Shown in pieces: positions 47,469-58,526 of a stretch of 64,000 bases of DNA (position 1 is its first letter; each line of letters begins with the position of its first letter). The stretch covers positions 372,001 to 436,000 of the forward strand of contig JASPKZ010001231.1 of the NCBI GenBank assembly GCA_030220185.1. The letters are read 5' to 3'. The stretch comes from Diploptera punctata (taxonomy: Eukaryota; Arthropoda; Insecta; Blattodea; Blaberidae). The position numbers and the translations under genes are program-made. The notes beneath the pieces are model-generated. The model made no database searches and was not told the origin of the DNA. It worked only from the letters and a program-made list of their open reading frames with translations.

Positions 47469-49069
47469 GTGTACCTCGTCTTCTGAGTTGAAAGCCATTT
47501 AACAGCCAGGAAGTGTACCTCGTCTTCTGAGTTGAAAGCCATTTAACAGCCAGGAAGTGTACCTCATCTTCTGAGTTGAAAGCCATTTAACAGCCAGGAA
47601 GTGTACCTCGTCTTCTGAGTTGAAAGCCATTTAACAGCCGGGAAGTGTACCTCATCTTCTGAGTTGAAAGCCATTTAACAGCCAGGAAGTGTACCTCATC
47701 TTCTGAGTTGAAAGCCATTTAACAGCCAGGAAGTGTACCTCGTCTTCTGAGTTGAAAGCCATTTAACAGCCAGGAAGTGTACCTCGTCTTCTGAGTTGAA
47801 AGCCATTTAACAGCCAGGAAGTGTACCTCATCTTCTGAGTTGAAAGCCATTTAACAGCCAGGAAGTGTACCTCGTCTTCTGAATTGAAAGCCATTTAACA
47901 GCCAGGAAGTGTACCTCATCTTCTGAGTTGAAAGCCATTTAACAGCCAGGAAGTGTACCTCGTCTTCTGAGTTGAAAGCCATTTAACAGCCAGGAAGTGT
48001 ACCTCGTCTTCTGAGTTGAAAGTCATTTAACAGCCAGGAAGTGTACCTCATCTTGAGTTGAAAGCCATTTAACAGCCAGGAAGTGTACCTCGTCTTCTGA
48101 GTTGAAAGCCATTTAACAGCCAGGAAGTGTACCTCATCATCTGAGTTGAAAGCCATTTAACAGCCAGGAAGTGTACCTCGTCTTCTGAGTTGAAAGCCAT
48201 TTAACAGCCAGGAAGTGTACCTCGTCTTCTGAGTTGAAAGCCATTTAACAGCCAGGAAGTGCACCTCGTCTTCTGAGTTGAAAGCCATTTAACAGCCAGG
48301 AAGTGTACCTCGTCTTCTGAGTTGAAAGCCATTTAACAGCCAGGAAGTGTACCTCATCTTCTGAGTTGAAAGCCATTTAACAGCCAGGAAGTGTACCTCG
48401 TCTTCTGAATTGAAAGCCATTTAACAGCCAGGAAGTGTACCTCATCTTCTGAGTTGAAAGCCATTTAACAGCCAGGAAGTGTACCTCGTCTTCTGAGTTG
48501 AAAGCCATTTAACAGCCAGGAAGTGTACCTCGTCTTCTGAGTTGAAAGCCATTTAACAGCCAGGAAGTGTACCTCGTCTTCTGAGTTGAAAGCCATTTAA
48601 CAGCCAGGAAGTGTACCTCATCTTCTGAATTGAAAGCCATTTAACAGCCAGGAAGTGTACCTCGTCTTCTGAGTTGAAAGCCATTTAACAGCCAGGAAGT
48701 GTACCTCATCTTCTGAGTTGAAAGCCATTTAACAGCCAGGAAGTGTACCTCGTCTTCTGAGTTGAAAGCCATTTAACAGCCAGGAAGTGTACCTCGTCTT
48801 CTGAGTTGAAAGCCATTTAACAGCCAGAAAGTGTACCTCATCTTCTGAGTTGAAAGCCATTTAACAGCCAGGAAGTGTACCTCGTCTTCTGAGTTGAAAG
48901 CCATTTAACAGCCAGGAAGTGTACCTCGTCTTCTGAGTTGAAAGCCATTTAACAGCCAGGAAGTGTACCTCGTCTTCTGAGTTGAAAGCCATTTAACAGC
49001 CAGGAAGTGTACCTCGTCTTCTGAGTTGAAAGCCATTTAACAGCCAGGAAGTGTACCTCGTCTTCTGAG
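47469..49069. repeat. 44-bp minisatellite, about 36 copies
   Basis: Unit GTGTACCTCGTCTTCTGAGT + TGAAAGCCATTTAACAGCCA + GGAA. Units differ mainly at CTCGTC/CTCATC, plus a few private changes (GAATTG, AGTCAT, a 3-bp deletion near 48053). 44 is not a multiple of 3 and stops occur in all frames, so it is non-coding. In the CD36 intron, ending 189 bp from exon 49258-49495. Confidence 0.95.
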
Positions 49070-49200
49070 GCAAATGGGTTAAGAAGTTTGGTGTAAGAGG
49101 ATGGAGAAGGAAAGTGTTGGATAGGGATGAATGGAGGAAGATCTTGTCAGCAGCCAGGATAAAAATGGGCTGTAATGCCGTCTTTGATGATGATGATGAT
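49070..49200 (+). mobile_element. LINE tail after the minisatellite
   Basis: GVRGWRRKVLDRDEWRKILS, then AARIKMGCNAV and (GAT)n. R-D-x-W-R is the common end of insect LINE ORF2. The minisatellite begins right at its upstream edge. Confidence 0.5.
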
Positions 49201-49257
49201 GATAATTGTTATGAATTTTCTTTAATGGAATATAAGTCACTAGTGCAGTATTCTTAC

Positions 49258-49495
49258 CTTTAAATTTAATAGCTGCTACTCTACACATTGCCTTACGGAA
49301 AAAGTATAGTACATCGTCTTTTGTAATATCTTGATGATAGAGAATTCCCTCAGTTGCATTCTGGACACTGTCACAGTCTTTATTAGGCCAAAATCCGAAA
49401 CGATTTTGTCTATGATATGTATCCATTGTGAAATATTTTCGGGGATGCTGAATTCCAATAAAAACTGAGTTTTCATCTGAGAAGTTTCTGTAAAG
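49258..49495 (-). CDS. CD36/SR-B family protein, most upstream exon in the window
   Basis: 238-bp exon, acceptor TTTATTTCAG (AG at 49497-49496), donor GTAAGAA (GT at 49257-49256), ending phase 1. Encodes 79 residues with RKYFTMDTYHRQNRFGFWPN, CDSVQNATEGILYH and VLYFFRKAMCRVAAIKFK. In CD36 proteins this is 'tG..(n)...i..yng...l..W....C..i.gtdG..fpP....d..l.(f)(f)...lCRs'. The conserved Cys pair and the NAT glycosylation site are present. Joins exon 42666-42818 over a 6.4-kb intron. The N-terminal exons are not recognisable in 49500-64000. Confidence 0.85.
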
Positions 49496-49599
49496 CTGAA
49501 ATAAATTGGAATATTTTATGAAGAATATAGATTTTGTATAGTCTGTGTGTAATGATCCATTTTTGAAAATTGCTAAAAATATTGTTACAATCTGCATGG

Positions 49600-49800
49600 A
49601 TAGAACAAATAAAAGAGATAGAGAGTTGGTTCAAGCATACCATCTGGGACTCACATTCAAACCCCAGTGCTGAACAACCAAAATGGGGTTTTTCTTGGTT
49701 TTCCTCACACATCAAGACAATGGAATTTAATTACCATGATCCATTGAATCATATTCACCATTTCATACTTCTCCAGATGACTAACCCTACAAACTGATCA
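49600..49800 (+). repeat. SINE-like remnant
   Basis: Contains a B-box-like phrase (CTCACATTCAAACCCC) and a body resembling S6. Old. Confidence 0.35.
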
Positions 49801-49854
49801 TTTTTACTTGGCTTGGAATATTATTCCCCTGTTTTACCCTCTATTTATTATTTT

Positions 49855-50090
49855 ATTTACTTTATTTATTTTACCTGATGGAGTTCAGACTGTAAGGTCT
49901 TCTCTTCCACTTCACCAGGGTTAAATTATACATATAATGACAATTATGAATTATCTACACATTGATTACTAATACATAATAGGTATAGTCTACACAATAT
50001 AGAGTTGACAAGGGGAAGAACAAAAACATTATTAATAATCGTAATAGTAATAATAATATATTGTATATTATAATAAAAATATTGTAAATA
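49855..50090. repeat. Interspersed repeat R copy
   Basis: TTATTTTACCTGATGGAGTT...CTTCCACTTCACCAGGG and an A/T-rich tail, like 27791-27960. Confidence 0.4.
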
Positions 50091-50094
50091 AAAC

Positions 50095-50515
50095 CAAGAC
50101 ATTAATATTTAAATCATTAGTAGAAAGTGTTATGTTGTATGGTGCAGAGACCTGCACTCTAGATAGACAAGCAAGAAAATGATTGACAACAAAGATGGAT
50201 TTTTGGTGAAGGGCAGCAAGAAAATGAAGAAAGGTGAAAATTAGGAACCAGAAAATTAGAGAAATAATTAATGTTAAACATAATATTATAAAAGTAATAG
50301 AAGAACGAAGTTTGAAATGGTATGGGCATCTGAAGAGGATGGAGAGTAATAGAATCCCAAGAATGATGCTGGATTGGAATACTGAAGGCAGGAGGAGGAA
50401 ACCAAGAGAACAGTGGATGGATGAAGTAAAATTAAACATGATCAGCAAAGACCTCAAAGAAGAAGATGCTGGGGGTAGAAATCTGTGGCGGAGCAAAATA
50501 CATTTATGCTGAAGG
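50095..50515 (+). mobile_element. LINE ORF2 3' fragment
   Basis: LINE end reading SLVESVMLYGAETCTL (after frame shifts), KIREIINVKHNIIKVIEERS, LKWYGHLKRMESNRIPRMML, GRRRKPREQWMDEVKLNM and GGRNLWRSKIHLC, stop. The poly(AAT)-like tail at 50550 fits the 3' end. Confidence 0.7.
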
Positions 50516-50869
50516 ATACTATAATGTAGAGAAAATCTGTAAAAAAATATAATAATAATACCCTATAATTTGATTTAATAGGCTTGCTAAAAGAGTGTGT
50601 AAAATATAAAAGATTAATAAAAGCATACCTAGAACACGGTTATATATTATATTGTCTAAGGAAATATTTAGTAAGCTGTTTTATGAACTATTTTTGAGTC
50701 AGCCAGTCCTTGATATATGAGGGGAGGGATTTCTAGAGTCAGGAGGCTGAAACGAAGGATGAGGAACAGTGAAATGTTCAATGTAGAGGTTCACCTAGAG
50801 TTAAATTCTGAATGTTAAAAGTTTTTTCTTCTTGTCTTCTTGTAAGCCCATGTTTCCCTTAACAGAGAT
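50516..50869. other. Nothing recognised
   Basis: AT-rich; TSD of neighbouring elements not evident. Confidence 0.35.
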
Positions 50870-51233
50870 TTAGGCGCTCTCCCCTACAGGGAAGAATTTG
50901 AACCATACTAATTTAGTTACACTTGTTCTCATATATATGTAATTTGAGTGATCCGTGGTCATCGTTCCGCCTCATTCTGACATCTAGGAAACCAAGGTAG
51001 TACTAGGACGGGAAAATTTGGTAAATTTTGCTTAGAGGCCTTTTCATTCATGCTTAAGGATCTTTTACGAGCCTGAAAATTTTAGACTCGGGACCCACAG
51101 CTTAAAGTCCCTCCTGGAGGACTTGCTCCTTGGATTTTTCCGTCCTAAAAAAATCCATCAACCCCGGCCGGATCTGAATCCGCGACCCTCGGGACCAGAG
51201 GCAAGGAGCATAACCACTAGTCCACTGCGGCCG
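50870..51233 (-). repeat. SINE family S1, near full length
   Basis: Minus-oriented copy: tRNA head at the right edge (reverse complement GGCCGCAGTGGACTAGTGGT), B box in GGGTCGCGGATTCAGATCC, tail CCTACAGGGAAGAATTTG at the left. Confidence 0.8.
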
Positions 51234-51590
51234 ATCTAAAAGTTTTTTAAAAAGTTAAAATTTCTCTCTATAAGATGACTACCTCTTTTCCTGACCAACG
51301 AACATGTTTGTGTCCAGTTTATAAATGTTTAAGATGACCACATGCTCATATATACTAACTATATTCTTGTGCTTGTGTGTTGAAGGGAGAGAAGAACAGT
51401 TGTTTAAATCTTATAGCTCATTATACCCTTGTAATCTTATATTACAACAATCATGTGCAAAAAGACATTAGAATATTTCCCTATTTAAATATGTAACAAT
51501 TCTTTGTTTTCTAAATTCAAAACAATTCAACAATAGTTAATTATAGTTATTTTTATGTTATTTTTAAATTAACATTTTCCAAGAATTGGA
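51234..51590. other. Nothing recognised
   Basis: No coding or repeat signal apart from A/T richness. Confidence 0.35.
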
Positions 51591-51960
51591 CTTAATTTTT
51601 ATTTTAGAAAGAAAAATTAATGCTCAGTCTGGGATTTGAACCCCAGATCTCTAACTCTGTGCATCAGCATGATACTGATTACACCATCCAAACTCTGATA
51701 TGAATGTCAACAATTCTTTCCACATATACAAATCTCTTCTATCAGAAGGCGGTAGCAGTTGCTACCAACAATGCTATCTGATGACTTCTATTCAAAGTAT
51801 TTTTATTGAGAATTTATACATTACTTTTAAGCAGTAAAGCTTTATATTTTGATGTTATTTTTAAATTAACATTTTCCAGAATGCCATTTTTAAATTAACA
51901 TTTTCCAGAATTGGACTTGCCTTTTATTTCAGAAAGAAAAATTAATGCTCGGATCAGGAG
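51590..51960 (-). repeat. tRNA-derived SINE, partial dimer
   Basis: The minus strand holds a tRNA-like head (TTTGGATGGTGTAATCAG ... GGTTCAAATCCCAGACTGAG) and a body with AAATACTTTGAATAGAAG-type sequence. The ATTGGACTT...AGAAAGAAAAATTAATGCTC segment repeats at 51585 and 51910, marking a second truncated unit. Confidence 0.55.
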
Positions 51961-52024
51961 TTAGTTATAATAATAGTTACATACATTCAGATGTTAACAT
52001 TTTGCAATTACAGTACAAAGATTA

Positions 52025-52617
52025 GGGCTCGAATCTATGAATGCATTAGACCGTAAAAGGCGTTCTCAGCTGAGAAAGTTGTATCCTAATATGATTTTGC
52101 TTACTCAGAAATCTATTCATGTGATAATAATTGTTGAAATTCATAAGTTACCTGACGAGGTGACTTAAGAGAGAAACAAATCGTGAGAATCCCGAAGGGA
52201 ACCAATTGTAACCGATGTAGTTTGGAACCTTGCTGCTTTATCCAAGATGTCGGACCTTGAAGACTTCGATCATGTTTTTGGTATACGCGGAGAAGAGGAA
52301 TTTGATAGAGTCTACCAAAGAATTCAACTGGAAGAACAGGAGAATCGGCATAATATTGTGCGATGCAGACGTTGTTGTGTATGGTATTATTTGTGGGACG
52401 CAAGTGTAAATGCGTTCCTCTAGCAGACGAAAATAACGGAAGTGATTTTATCACTGAGAATTCTGGGTAATTTCTTGCCAATATTATGAAAACGATGACT
52501 TTCATGCATGACCAGTTAGTGGGTAGCTAATTCGATCTTTGCACTTGCTCACGGTGAGTCAGCTCACCAGTGATTGGAAGTAATTTGAGTAGAGACTAAT
52601 GTATTTGCATGCGGTCC
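52025..52617 (+). mobile_element. PIF/Harbinger-like element, copy 5
   Basis: 593 bp from GGGCTCGAAT to GCATGCGGTCC. TTA precedes and TAA follows, so one TSD base has changed. The short ORF starts at 52247 (MSDLEDFDHVFGIRGEEEFD) but is damaged near its end (deletion in FLYSRRK). Confidence 0.65.
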
Positions 52618-52620
52618 TAA

Positions 52621-52851
52621 GACCGGTATTCAAGAACCAAGCTTTCCACGAAGAACGATTCTCAGCCCATCTTTCCGTGGTTAATTATGTGGGTCATGCA
52701 GAACCTACTCTAACTGGTTCACTCTATTCAACATCATGTGCTAACAATACATTTATTTTTAAAAATCCAGGAACAATTGAAAGGTGAGAGCCTCAGCTTA
52801 TGGAAGATGGAGATGGCATGGCCTAGAGAGCTCGGTTCTTGAATACTGACC
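52621..52851. mobile_element. 231-bp MITE
   Basis: Inverted termini GACCGGTATTCAAGAACC and (right, reversed) GGTCAGTATTCAAGAACC, flanked by TAA at 52618-52620 and 52852-52854. Its left TSD is also the right TSD of the Harbinger-like copy, so it inserted exactly at that junction. No ORF of note. Confidence 0.65.
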
Positions 52852-52854
52852 TAA

Positions 52855-53689
52855 GATTGCATTCAGGGGATCAATCACCTTTAAGGAGACAACCTCTCAA
52901 GAAGACATGCTTACAGGAAATTTTTGATTGTTTAAAGAGATTTCATGTATCATTAAAAATAAATACTGTAAATATATGTGATATGATGTTAGAGGTTGAA
53001 AAGTTTATGAATAAGAATGAAAAAGAAACAGTTTATAAAATTGAAATATTTAAATTATAATTTGTGTATCGAGAAAAAATATTTTATCAATTTTGAATAC
53101 AATGAACTATTATAGGAAATATCAGTATGCAGTTTAATTTAAGATTTACCTCACTTCATATCAGTAGCAGCTTTACAGGTGAAGTGACTGAAGTGCCACT
53201 TCACCTATATTCTAATTACATGTCTAACAGTACAATTATTTTATTTTATTTTATTATTTATATATTATCTTCCTCTGACAAAAGAATGTCTATTTTATGT
53301 CAGCTTCTTACGAACAGTGGCTGCTGATAGTTCACACTGTGTCCGCTACAGTGTTCCTATCACAGTGAACTAAATTAAAATTTAATGGGTTATATCTTTG
53401 ACACTTAACAACTTTGGGGGGGAAAAAAAATTACCTTCTCACGGTTGCTATGGCAACCATAACATCAATAGGTATTAAGGATATTCAGACCATAGAGAAC
53501 CAGTTCTAGACTTCTAAAATTCTCACTGTGGGCGAAGACGTATAGTATACATTTTAACGAAACACATCAGCGCTTAAATTGGATCTGTGTTGGACAATAA
53601 GGGTGTTTTGGTTTAGTATGTTGTCTTCAATTGGCGCCACCATATTTACATTTCAGATTTCACTTTAGTTTGACTCAATGGTGAGCATT
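52855..53689. other. Nothing recognised
   Basis: No coding signal. A 16-bp near-palindrome GGTTGCTATGGCAACC at 53443-53458 is the only conspicuous structure; it resembles an X-box-like motif but has no gene beside it. Confidence 0.35.
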
Positions 53690-53785
53690 TTTGTAGCCTC
53701 GCGGCATAGAAAACCAAGGCTCTTGGTTCAACCCCCAGTCTGAGCACATATTTTTCTCTTCAAATATAATTTGTACCTAAATTAC
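53690..53785 (+). repeat. tRNA-like SINE head, S5-related
   Basis: GACTCAATGGTGAGCATT ... CTTGGTTCAACCCCCAG, then AAATATAATTTGTAC, the S5 end phrase. Confidence 0.45.
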
Positions 53786-54269
53786 TTTGATTTCTTAAAA
53801 CACAAACAGCATATCACTTCTCATTATACCAGGCTTGTTCAATGGTATTGCCAAGTCATACAATCTTCATTAAAAAAATTCTTGGTTTGAACAATACTCA
53901 TGGTTGTGCAGTCGTGTGACATTACAAAAACTCTTTTGTTGGCCATGTGTTTTGTTTAGTAATAAATTTTGTGTCTCGAATAATCAAGGGTTTTGGACTT
54001 TCAAAATATGACACATACTTTAAATAAGCATAGAGATTCCAAGGAGCATTTGAAGTGACATTTGCAGTTGAAAACTTTCGAAAAAATCATAATACAATCA
54101 CAGATACTCTAAGGGAAAATACAAGACTGTGTACTCTTCAATTTGATTAATGCATTTCTTTGAATCGACAAATCTTGAGGCTAGTCATTAGGGCTGTATT
54201 ATATTTAAATATGTCATCATTTCACCTATATTTTCATCTACCAGCCGCCACTGCTTCATATCCTGTTTT
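53786..54269. other. Nothing recognised
   Basis: AT-rich spacer with no coding or repeat signal. Confidence 0.35.
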
Positions 54270-54344
54270 CTGATTACACAGGGAAAACAAAAATAAATTT
54301 AAAAGCCAGAGTGAAGGAACACCTTATGCAGATGTGTATATACT

Positions 54345-54735
54345 CCATATGTCCCATGTGGAGACACAGATGCTCCCTAGTGGGAGTTTCTTAACCAGGT
54401 AATTTAGTTACACTTATTTACCTACAGATGTCAACGAGTGACATGTGGTTAGCACATCACCTCAATGAAACATCTAGTAGGCAACTAAGGTATTACTTGG
54501 ATGCATGAAGGTTGGTTAAATTTTGCACAGAGGCATTTTTATTCAGGCTTGTGGTTCTTTTACAAGCCTGAAAATCTTCAGACTCGGGACCCATGGCTTA
54601 AAGTCCCTCCTGGAGGACTTTTTCCTTGGATTTTTCCTTCCTAAAAATCCATTGACTCCGACTGGGTATGAACCTGCGACTCTCAGGACTAGAGAGGCAA
54701 GGGACATAACCACTAGACCACCGCGACCAACAAAG
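54345..54735 (-). repeat. SINE family S1 inside PLE-4
   Basis: Minus-oriented, full head at the right (reverse complement GGTCGCGGTGGTCTAGTGGT) and tail CATGTGGAGACACAG at the left. This copy links the two parts of S1 seen separately elsewhere. Confidence 0.75.
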
Positions 54736-55027
54736 GAAAATCTTAGGAATGTCAAAAATGGGGATTGGAAAAGTCAGCAGTAACCACTCATGCTTGGTCA
54801 GAAAAACATCAAATTGAAAGAAAGACAAGTTTAATAAAATAAATAGAAAACACCTAAGGAACTCACTGTTTGGGAAAAAAAATCTACATTCAAAAAATGA
54901 AGAAAGAAAAATTTAAGAATTTTGGAATTCTTGGGGAAATTGATTTGATTGGGAGATTCATCGATCCACCAGCTGATGGAGTAAGAAGCAGTACTCCTGG
55001 ATGACAGAACAATCAGTTGTGTAACTA

Positions 55028-55062
55028 CTGAAGATGTAACCACTAAGGTTATGAAACTGGTC
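55028..55062 (+). ncRNA. Hammerhead ribozyme core, well preserved
   Basis: CTGAAGA, TG, stem II TAACC-ACTAA-GGTTA, T, GAAAC, TGGTC. Stem III ACTGGT can pair with itself using G-U wobbles; cleavage triplet GUC. Located at the 3' end of the PLE-4 remnant. Decayed relatives at 58492-58526 (minus) and 63129-63162. Confidence 0.6.
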
Positions 55063-55130
55063 TAATTAGAAGACAGGATATGAGATGAGGTGAAAGAATT
55101 TTATTTTAAATTTTATGAATACAATATTTG

Positions 55131-55544
55131 TATGAAATGCACTTAGTTATTGATTGAAAAACAAAGGAAATGGGACAAGCAAGGAAAATCTATTACAAAA
55201 AAAAATTATAGTAGTGAACATAATAAATCAAAAGACATAAGGAAAGAACAATAAACACTGAAGTCATGATTATTCATGATATGAAAACTTAATGTAAATA
55301 CAAAGATGAGAAATCTTTGTAATTTTCTTTAACGCATTATATGAAATAAGATTTTATTTAAACCTAGAAAAAAAATTAATAATGTGGAAAAAGAAGATAA
55401 AATGAATATATTAATAGAGTTAAATGCAATAATAAAGAAATACATATAAGAAAATTTAACTATGTAGCCAGTATAAATGATTAAGGGAATATGCAATAAA
55501 AGAAATATAATATATATAAAAAAAAGATTAAATGATCCTACTAC
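55131..55544. other. Nothing recognised
   Basis: A-rich; short minus-strand open frame 55329-55601 is hydrophobic by composition and crosses into a SINE, so not called. Confidence 0.35.
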
Positions 55545-55806
55545 AGGCCTCAGGAGACCCTTGGGGAGTAGGAGGTTAAGGCTCCCACTTTTTTTAGACA
55601 ATCGGTACTTGATGTCAGCCCTGTGTGACGGCTGCCTTTACCCCCAGAACAAGTCTCTGGTACTGATTTCTATTAGAGGTTGAGTCGACATCAGGGACAT
55701 GGTGCCACCAGAATGTTTGGATCAGTTTAAAAATCCTGATCCCACCAGAGCTTGAGCCCTCGACCTTCCAGTTTGTAGCACACTGCCTTAACCACTATGC
55801 TTACGG
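55545..55806 (-). repeat. SINE family S4
   Basis: As 9331-9605; shares GTAGGAGGTTAAGGCTCCC, GAGTCGACATCAGGGACATG and the tRNA-like right edge (reverse complement GCCGTAAGCATAGTGGTTAA). Confidence 0.7.
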
Positions 55807-55839
55807 CGTAAGAAAATGTTATTATTTAGGCAGCATAAT

Positions 55840-56115
55840 TGATTAAGGGAATATGCTACAAGCTGAATGAATGATTGTGGGTTTGAGTCCCAATGGGAGT
55901 AGCAATTTTAAACTGCCCTAAACCTTGTAGCTACATGATAGTCCTGGAGTTGTGTCAATCTCTAATGAAATGAGTACCTGACTACGTTGTAGAGATAAAA
56001 GATGCTGTCATGCAGGTTGACAACCCAGCAGATATTTCGTGCCATTAAGTAGAAAGGTGGAAGTCTTAACCTGCTACCACCTCATGGGACTCCTAAAGGC
56101 TTGGGTGGGATCTCT
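55840..56115 (+). repeat. Plus-oriented S4-like SINE
   Basis: Related to the reverse of S4: GGGTTTGAGTCCCAATGGGA (B box), CTCTAATGAAATGAGTACC, AAGGTGGAAGTCTTAACCTG. It forms a loose inverted pair with 55545-55806. Confidence 0.5.
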
Positions 56116-56364
56116 ATGATAATAGAGTCAAATGGAAGAATAAGGGGGAAAGAAATACAAAAATGATCAAGAAAGCTGGAAAAGTTGGCAAATATTATGA
56201 GATGGAATTTATGCTACAGGATCACAACTGCCGATTGAACAGTTAGAAGGAATTGATAATGATACGTAGCGTATCAAAATTATAGTGTTCAGAGTATCTA
56301 CAATTATGAGGCGAGTCATTAAAATTTAACTCTTTCTTAATTATGTTTAATAAACCATTGATGT

Positions 56365-56950
56365 TACATGAGGCGATGTGCTAACCACATGTCACTCATT
56401 GACATATATATAGGTAAACTAGTGGACCCAATAGACGTCCTGTCTGAATGTAATATATTTTCGATGAGCCGTTTGACACTCCATGAATTTTATAGAATAA
56501 TTGGCACAAATAAGCACTGAAATAAAAAAGTTGCATGTTATTATTAATGAACTTCTCAGAAGGTTTTAAAGGTTAATTTTTTTTTTCATTAAAAAAATAT
56601 TTTTTGAAATTTAAAAAAAAGTTGGAGGTTAGATTGATTTAAAAGTCAAGCTATGACAGAAGTGGCATACGTCAAATACTACAAAATTCGACATCAGCAC
56701 CATCTGTGGTACACAAAAAAATTCATATAACCCACTGGCAGCACCACCTTCTGGATCCAATTGTAAATCTAAACCATCCAGGAACCCACCCAAACACACA
56801 TAAAAAATTTAATAAAAATCGGTCCAGTCATTTAGGAGTTCAGTGACATACACACGCACAGAAGAATTATGTATATAAGTTAGCCAGGTTAAGAAACTCC
56901 CACTAGGGAGCACCTGTGTCCCCACATAGAGTATATACATACATACAATG
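56365..56950 (+). repeat. SINE S1 tail split by a 444-bp repeat
   Basis: 56365-56440 (GCGATGTGCTAACCACATG) and 56885-56950 (TTAAGAAACTCCCACTAGGG) are adjacent parts of S1. The insert 56441-56884 begins CTAGTGGACCCAATAGACG and ends ...CACACGCACAGAAGAATTATG: an interspersed repeat with ACTAGT-like ends and no ORF, class unknown (possibly Helitron- or RTE-related). Confidence 0.5.
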
Positions 56951-57054
56951 TTACATAAACTGTATTAAACTCCAGGGTTAGTAGACCCATGGTATACCAG
57001 TTGGGTGATGGAATCACGTTGATTTGTGTCATATACAGAGATATCTAGCCAGTA

Positions 57055-58162
57055 CAGTGGATAATTTAATTCAAACTCAAGGGGGAATTTTTTAAAAATT
57101 TGAATTATCGAAACTTTGAATTAACAAAAGACACTTTATTTTACATAGTACTGTATCCTGAAATAAATTTATTTCATGCAAATACTGCAACTAACTTGCC
57201 CTGTAACTCACCTTTTAATTCCCATATTTTGTCATAAAATAAGTAGCACTCTCACTGTACAAGTTTTTATACAAAATGCCATTTCTTTCCTGAAAACCAC
57301 TGAACCAACTTCCACTTGCTTTAAAATTTTTAACACCCAACTTTTCTGAAAATTCTTCGGCCTTCACACACACTAATGGGCCACTCAATTGTATGTTATG
57401 ATCACGCGATTGTTTGAACCATTTGAACACACACTCGTCAACTTCAGGAAATTTACCTCCTCTTATGTGTTTCCTACTTCCACCACTTTGTAGGTTCCAA
57501 CTCTCCATTATTTTTTCTTTATTCTTTATGTAGGTGGATAAAGTGTTTGGCAGTATTCCATATTCCTTGGCAATATCACACTTCTTCTTTATTCCTTTTT
57601 TCTACTTCCCTGAGCACTTCAAACTTTTTTTGCTAATGTTAAACTGGTGTACACTCCGTGTTTCAACATTGTGAATCGAGTCACTTAACACATTCATACT
57701 GAGTTAAGTTTTTTAACTGTACTATACTGTACTGTACTGTATGTATACATTTCTGTACTGTAAAAATAAGGGAGGGTACATGCATTATTCTTAGTTTTTG
57801 GGCTATGAGTGAGGGATGGGTTGTCTATGTACTGTACCCGACGACACAAAAGCACTGGACAATGTGGTCCAGTTCGCTTGCCATCTAACAGGACTTTAAC
57901 AATAAGCAAGTAGGAATACGGGCACTAGACAAATTCTTGGAATTTTTCAACCACATTTAAACTTTTATAGAATTCAGATTACTTTTTTTGTTATCAATAA
58001 ATTGAATTATGGCTTTGAATTATCCAAATGTTGGCTTCAAAACATCAAATTAAACATGGGTTTTTAGCATTACTTTAAATAGGAGTTTCAAGGGGATTGT
58101 ACTTACATTCGAATTACCTAATTATTCAAATTATCAAATGTCGAATTAACCTGTGTCCACTG
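57055..58162 (-). mobile_element. pogo/Tigger element, internally deleted
   Basis: Termini CAGTGGATAATTTAATTC and (right, reversed) CAGTGGACACAGGTTAATTC, with TA at 57053-57054 and 58163-58164. 1108 bp. Encodes the DNA-binding half of the transposase on the minus strand. The right flank is SINE S2 sequence, so the element probably split that SINE. Confidence 0.8.
57215..57590 (-). pseudogene. Tigger transposase DNA-binding domains
   Basis: Minus strand: KKCDIAKEYGILPNTLSTYI and KNKEKIMESWNLQSGG (psq-type HTH), then KHIRGGKFPEVDECVFKWFK and QSRDHNIQLSGPLVCVKAEE (CENP-B type HTH), FKASGSWFSGFQERNGI. Two-HTH layout and the closing W-F-x-x-F-x-x-R-N/H-G motif are diagnostic of Tigger/pogo and of the domesticated CENP-B-like proteins. 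The DDE domain should follow, but the frame stops at 57215 and the element ends 160 bp later. The enclosing TA-flanked termini argue against a domesticated gene. Confidence 0.75.
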
Positions 58163-58164
58163 TA

Positions 58165-58385
58165 TAAGGATGACATGTGGTCAGCATCTCGAGTCTCTCA
58201 CCCATTATAGCTAGTTTTCTTAACCTGGAGTTGCTATTTATTATAATTACCCAAAATTCCCCATAATTCTGGGTGTGACTGATCCTATACTGGCCAAAAT
58301 TACGTGAGAAATGTTTTACCCATAGGGACTCCATACAGTGCATGTCCCATAAATATGCACCAAGGCATGATTTGTCTTAGCTCGG
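58165..58385 (-). repeat. SINE family S2, part
   Basis: GATGACATGTGGTCAGCATC, CATTATAGCTAGTTTTCTTAACC, then a decayed tRNA head. The other part probably lies left of the Tigger element (about 56985-57052). Confidence 0.55.
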
Positions 58386-58491
58386 CTTGGCTATGTTGCA
58401 GAACATAAACTATATTACCTCCCAGTAATACATTTTTCAAGATTAAAATTAAAATTATTTATACATCACCTCATATCCAGTCTTCTAATTA

Positions 58492-58526
58492 TACCAGTTT
58501 CAAAACCTATGTGGATTCGTCTTCAT
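58492..58526 (-). ncRNA. Hammerhead-like ribozyme core
   Basis: Minus strand ATGAAGA (C3 lost), GAATCC-ACATA-GGTTTT, GAAAC, TGGTA. Stem III ACTGGT and triplet GUA; one mutation in the first box. Confidence 0.45.

Larger units (their letters stand above)
54270..55130 (+). mobile_element. PLE-4 C-terminal remnant split by SINE S1
   Basis: 54285-54344 reads YTGKTKINLKARVKEHL (GIY-YIG nuclease, YIG changed to YTG). After the SINE, 54736-55070 reads ENLRNVKNGDWK, KELTVWEKKIYIQKMKK and EIDLIGRFIDPPADG in broken frames, then a hammerhead core and GATATGAGATGAGG. Same architecture as PLE-1. Confidence 0.65.

Noticed and set aside
47469..49069. CRISPR-like array
   Set aside because: Units are contiguous 44-bp copies without unique spacers; a eukaryotic minisatellite.
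57215..57590. Domesticated CENP-B-like host gene
   Set aside because: Lies within TA-flanked Tigger termini, lacks the rest of the protein and has no intron structure.
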